A stretch of 64,000 nucleotides of DNA from Brugia malayi (taxonomy: Eukaryota; Nematoda; Chromadorea; Rhabditida; Onchocercidae), in the NCBI RefSeq assembly GCF_000002995.4, contig NW_025062478.1:1302001-1366000 (forward strand). Direction: 5' to 3'. Both the position numbers and the translations under genes were made by a program. Under the pieces are notes generated by a model. That model did not search any database and had not been told where the DNA came from. It worked only from the letters and a program-made list of their open reading frames with translations. Below are positions 63,001 through 64,000 of this stretch, one piece after another (position 1 is the stretch's first letter; each line of letters opens with the position of its first letter).

Positions 63001-63526
63001 TGCTAATGGCACATGACGATTTTCTGAAAGGAATTTATTAGCAAAGTAACTTATCTTTCATAAAATGTAAAGTAATTACTTTTTTTTTTTCCTTTTTCCA
63101 TTGATTGACATTGACATTGACATTTTGACATAAGTTTAATCTACCTTCTATTCATCTAATTCTTCTCATTTCCTTTAGAGTTATATGATTTTTCAGTAAT
63201 ATTTATTTTATTTTATTAAAAATTTTTTTTTTTTAAAAATACCAAAATTTTTTTAGCTTTAAATATTTCGCTCGTTCTTTAGTTTAGTCCATTAGTTTAA
63301 AAAATTAAAATTTAGCTTAAAATATCTGTAATTTTGAAGTAATGTTTGGTATAAATTAAAATTTTTTTTTATTTTAAATTACAGAAATTTTTTAATTTAA
63401 AATATATCTCATACCTGCTTTATGATATGCCAGAACTAACGAATTAGCATTGACTTTGGACAGAATTACGTCTGATATAAGCGTTAGCAATGGATCAATT
63501 AGCAAGTAGGATGTTATGTCTAATAT
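60090..63526 (-). CDS. Kelch-like (BTB-BACK-Kelch) protein, 3' part
   Basis: Nine exons, 5' to 3': 63415-63526, 62936-63023, 62441-62534, 61827-61947, 61534-61739, 61120-61298, 60744-60885, 60464-60606 and 60090-60312; 435 aa visible, with the BTB domain expected beyond 63526. The first three exons form the end of BTB and the BACK helices (VPLAQKLWKIIVRQFDRLL, LSEVEILKLLHDKHLNI, AMVRKWIT). Then six Kelch blades follow, with GG motifs in SGGWSN, TIGGFNG, AIGGYNN, AIGGFDG, ICGGFDG and AGGYGG, each followed by a Trp about 20-25 residues on. Such proteins are usually Cullin-3 substrate adaptors. KLHL10 and C. elegans SPE-26, both needed in spermatogenesis, are possible relatives, but orthology is not shown. 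An intron carries a tandem array. Confidence 0.9.
61948..62398. repeat. 29/34-bp tandem array inside a Kelch-gene intron, about 14 copies
   Basis: Units read TTAAATTTTTTGCTCTCATT plus TTACTTTAC, with or without an extra TTTAC, giving 29 or 34 bases. A sub-variant has TTTTATG for TTTTTTG. The array fills nearly the whole intron between exons 62441-62534 and 61827-61947. On the coding strand each unit contains AAATTTAAG, and the copy touching the downstream exon supplies its splice acceptor. Confidence 0.95.
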
Positions 63527-64000
63527 CTATTAAAAACTAAAATTAATAATAAAGACAAAATTGTATACTTAAGAAATAAATTCATAATTAATTCCTCCTA
63601 GACGTAAATGCATAATTCATCGAATTCTTACATTTTTATACATCACGTGTACACATCACGTATGTATATCACTTGCACACATCACGTATACACATCACGT
63701 GCACACATCACGTGTAATATAAGTGTAACAAAGCAGAAAGCATTACTACGTGAAAAAAAAACTTTTTATTGATAGGCAATTTGAAAAGAAGCGCAACACT
63801 TAAAGCAATTTAATGCTATTGTGTCCTCTCATATACTACTATTCATATGTGTTCACTATGCTGATGATAATTTCAAGTGAACATGATAAGATAATTTTAT
63901 CTCAAATGATAAGATAATTTATCTCAAATGATAACTGTACCTCAAATGACAAGACAATTATATCTCAAATGATAATTTTATCTCAAATGATAAGATAATT
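63527..64000. repeat. Intron of the Kelch gene with two short repeat blocks
   Basis: No coding exon was recognised in this last 470 bases. At about 63635-63716, units of roughly 17 bases repeat ACACATCACGT, several forming the CACGTG hexamer. At about 63872-64000, units of about 22 bases repeat CAAATGATAAGATAATTTAT. The second block runs off the window. Confidence 0.7.

Overview
The window looks like AT-rich nuclear DNA of a nematode, most likely a clade III (filarial-type) species. The evidence is many small exons with GT...TTTCAG-type introns, abundant poly-A/poly-T runs, and a cofilin locus laid out like C. elegans unc-60, with two ADF/cofilin isoforms of exactly 165 and 152 codons. The species call is inference. 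Exon joins below were read by eye from splice sites, reading phase and family similarity, so single junctions may be off.

Layout. aps-2 (AP-2 sigma, + strand, 389-1596) is followed by about 5.4 kb without a recognisable gene, including a 40-bp minisatellite. A four-pass membrane protein (+, 7060-11742) converges on a secreted BPI/LBP-family lipid-binding protein (-, 12881-17671). A tRNA-Pro(UGG) lies at 19471-19542. A two-exon basic protein of unknown function (-, 21546-22545) diverges from a divergent cyclophilin (+, 23517-24705). unc-60 (-) covers 26943-31397, with the B isoform exons distal and the A isoform exons proximal; its first exon lies further upstream and is not resolved. GID8 (-, 38850-40799) and Maelstrom (+, 42491-46254) diverge from a shared 1.7-kb region rich in GA tracts. 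A CPEB-family translational regulator (+, 47971-52357) follows, then a small minus-strand ORF broken by one TGA (52669-52973), a heavily glycosylated single-pass membrane protein (-, 55192-56882, 5' end open), a 1.9-kb 40/43-bp satellite, and the BACK-Kelch part of a KLHL-type protein (-, 60090-63526) whose BTB end lies beyond the window.

Themes. The right third groups genes whose relatives act in germ cells (Maelstrom, CPEB and a Kelch protein with possible KLHL10/SPE-26 affinity). The left part holds general cell-biology genes (endocytic adaptor, cofilin, CTLH/GID ubiquitin ligase subunit). Four sequence-unrelated minisatellites share a unit of about 40 bp. The most interesting gene is Maelstrom, a piRNA-pathway protein, in what appears to be a nematode lineage reported to lack Piwi proteins.
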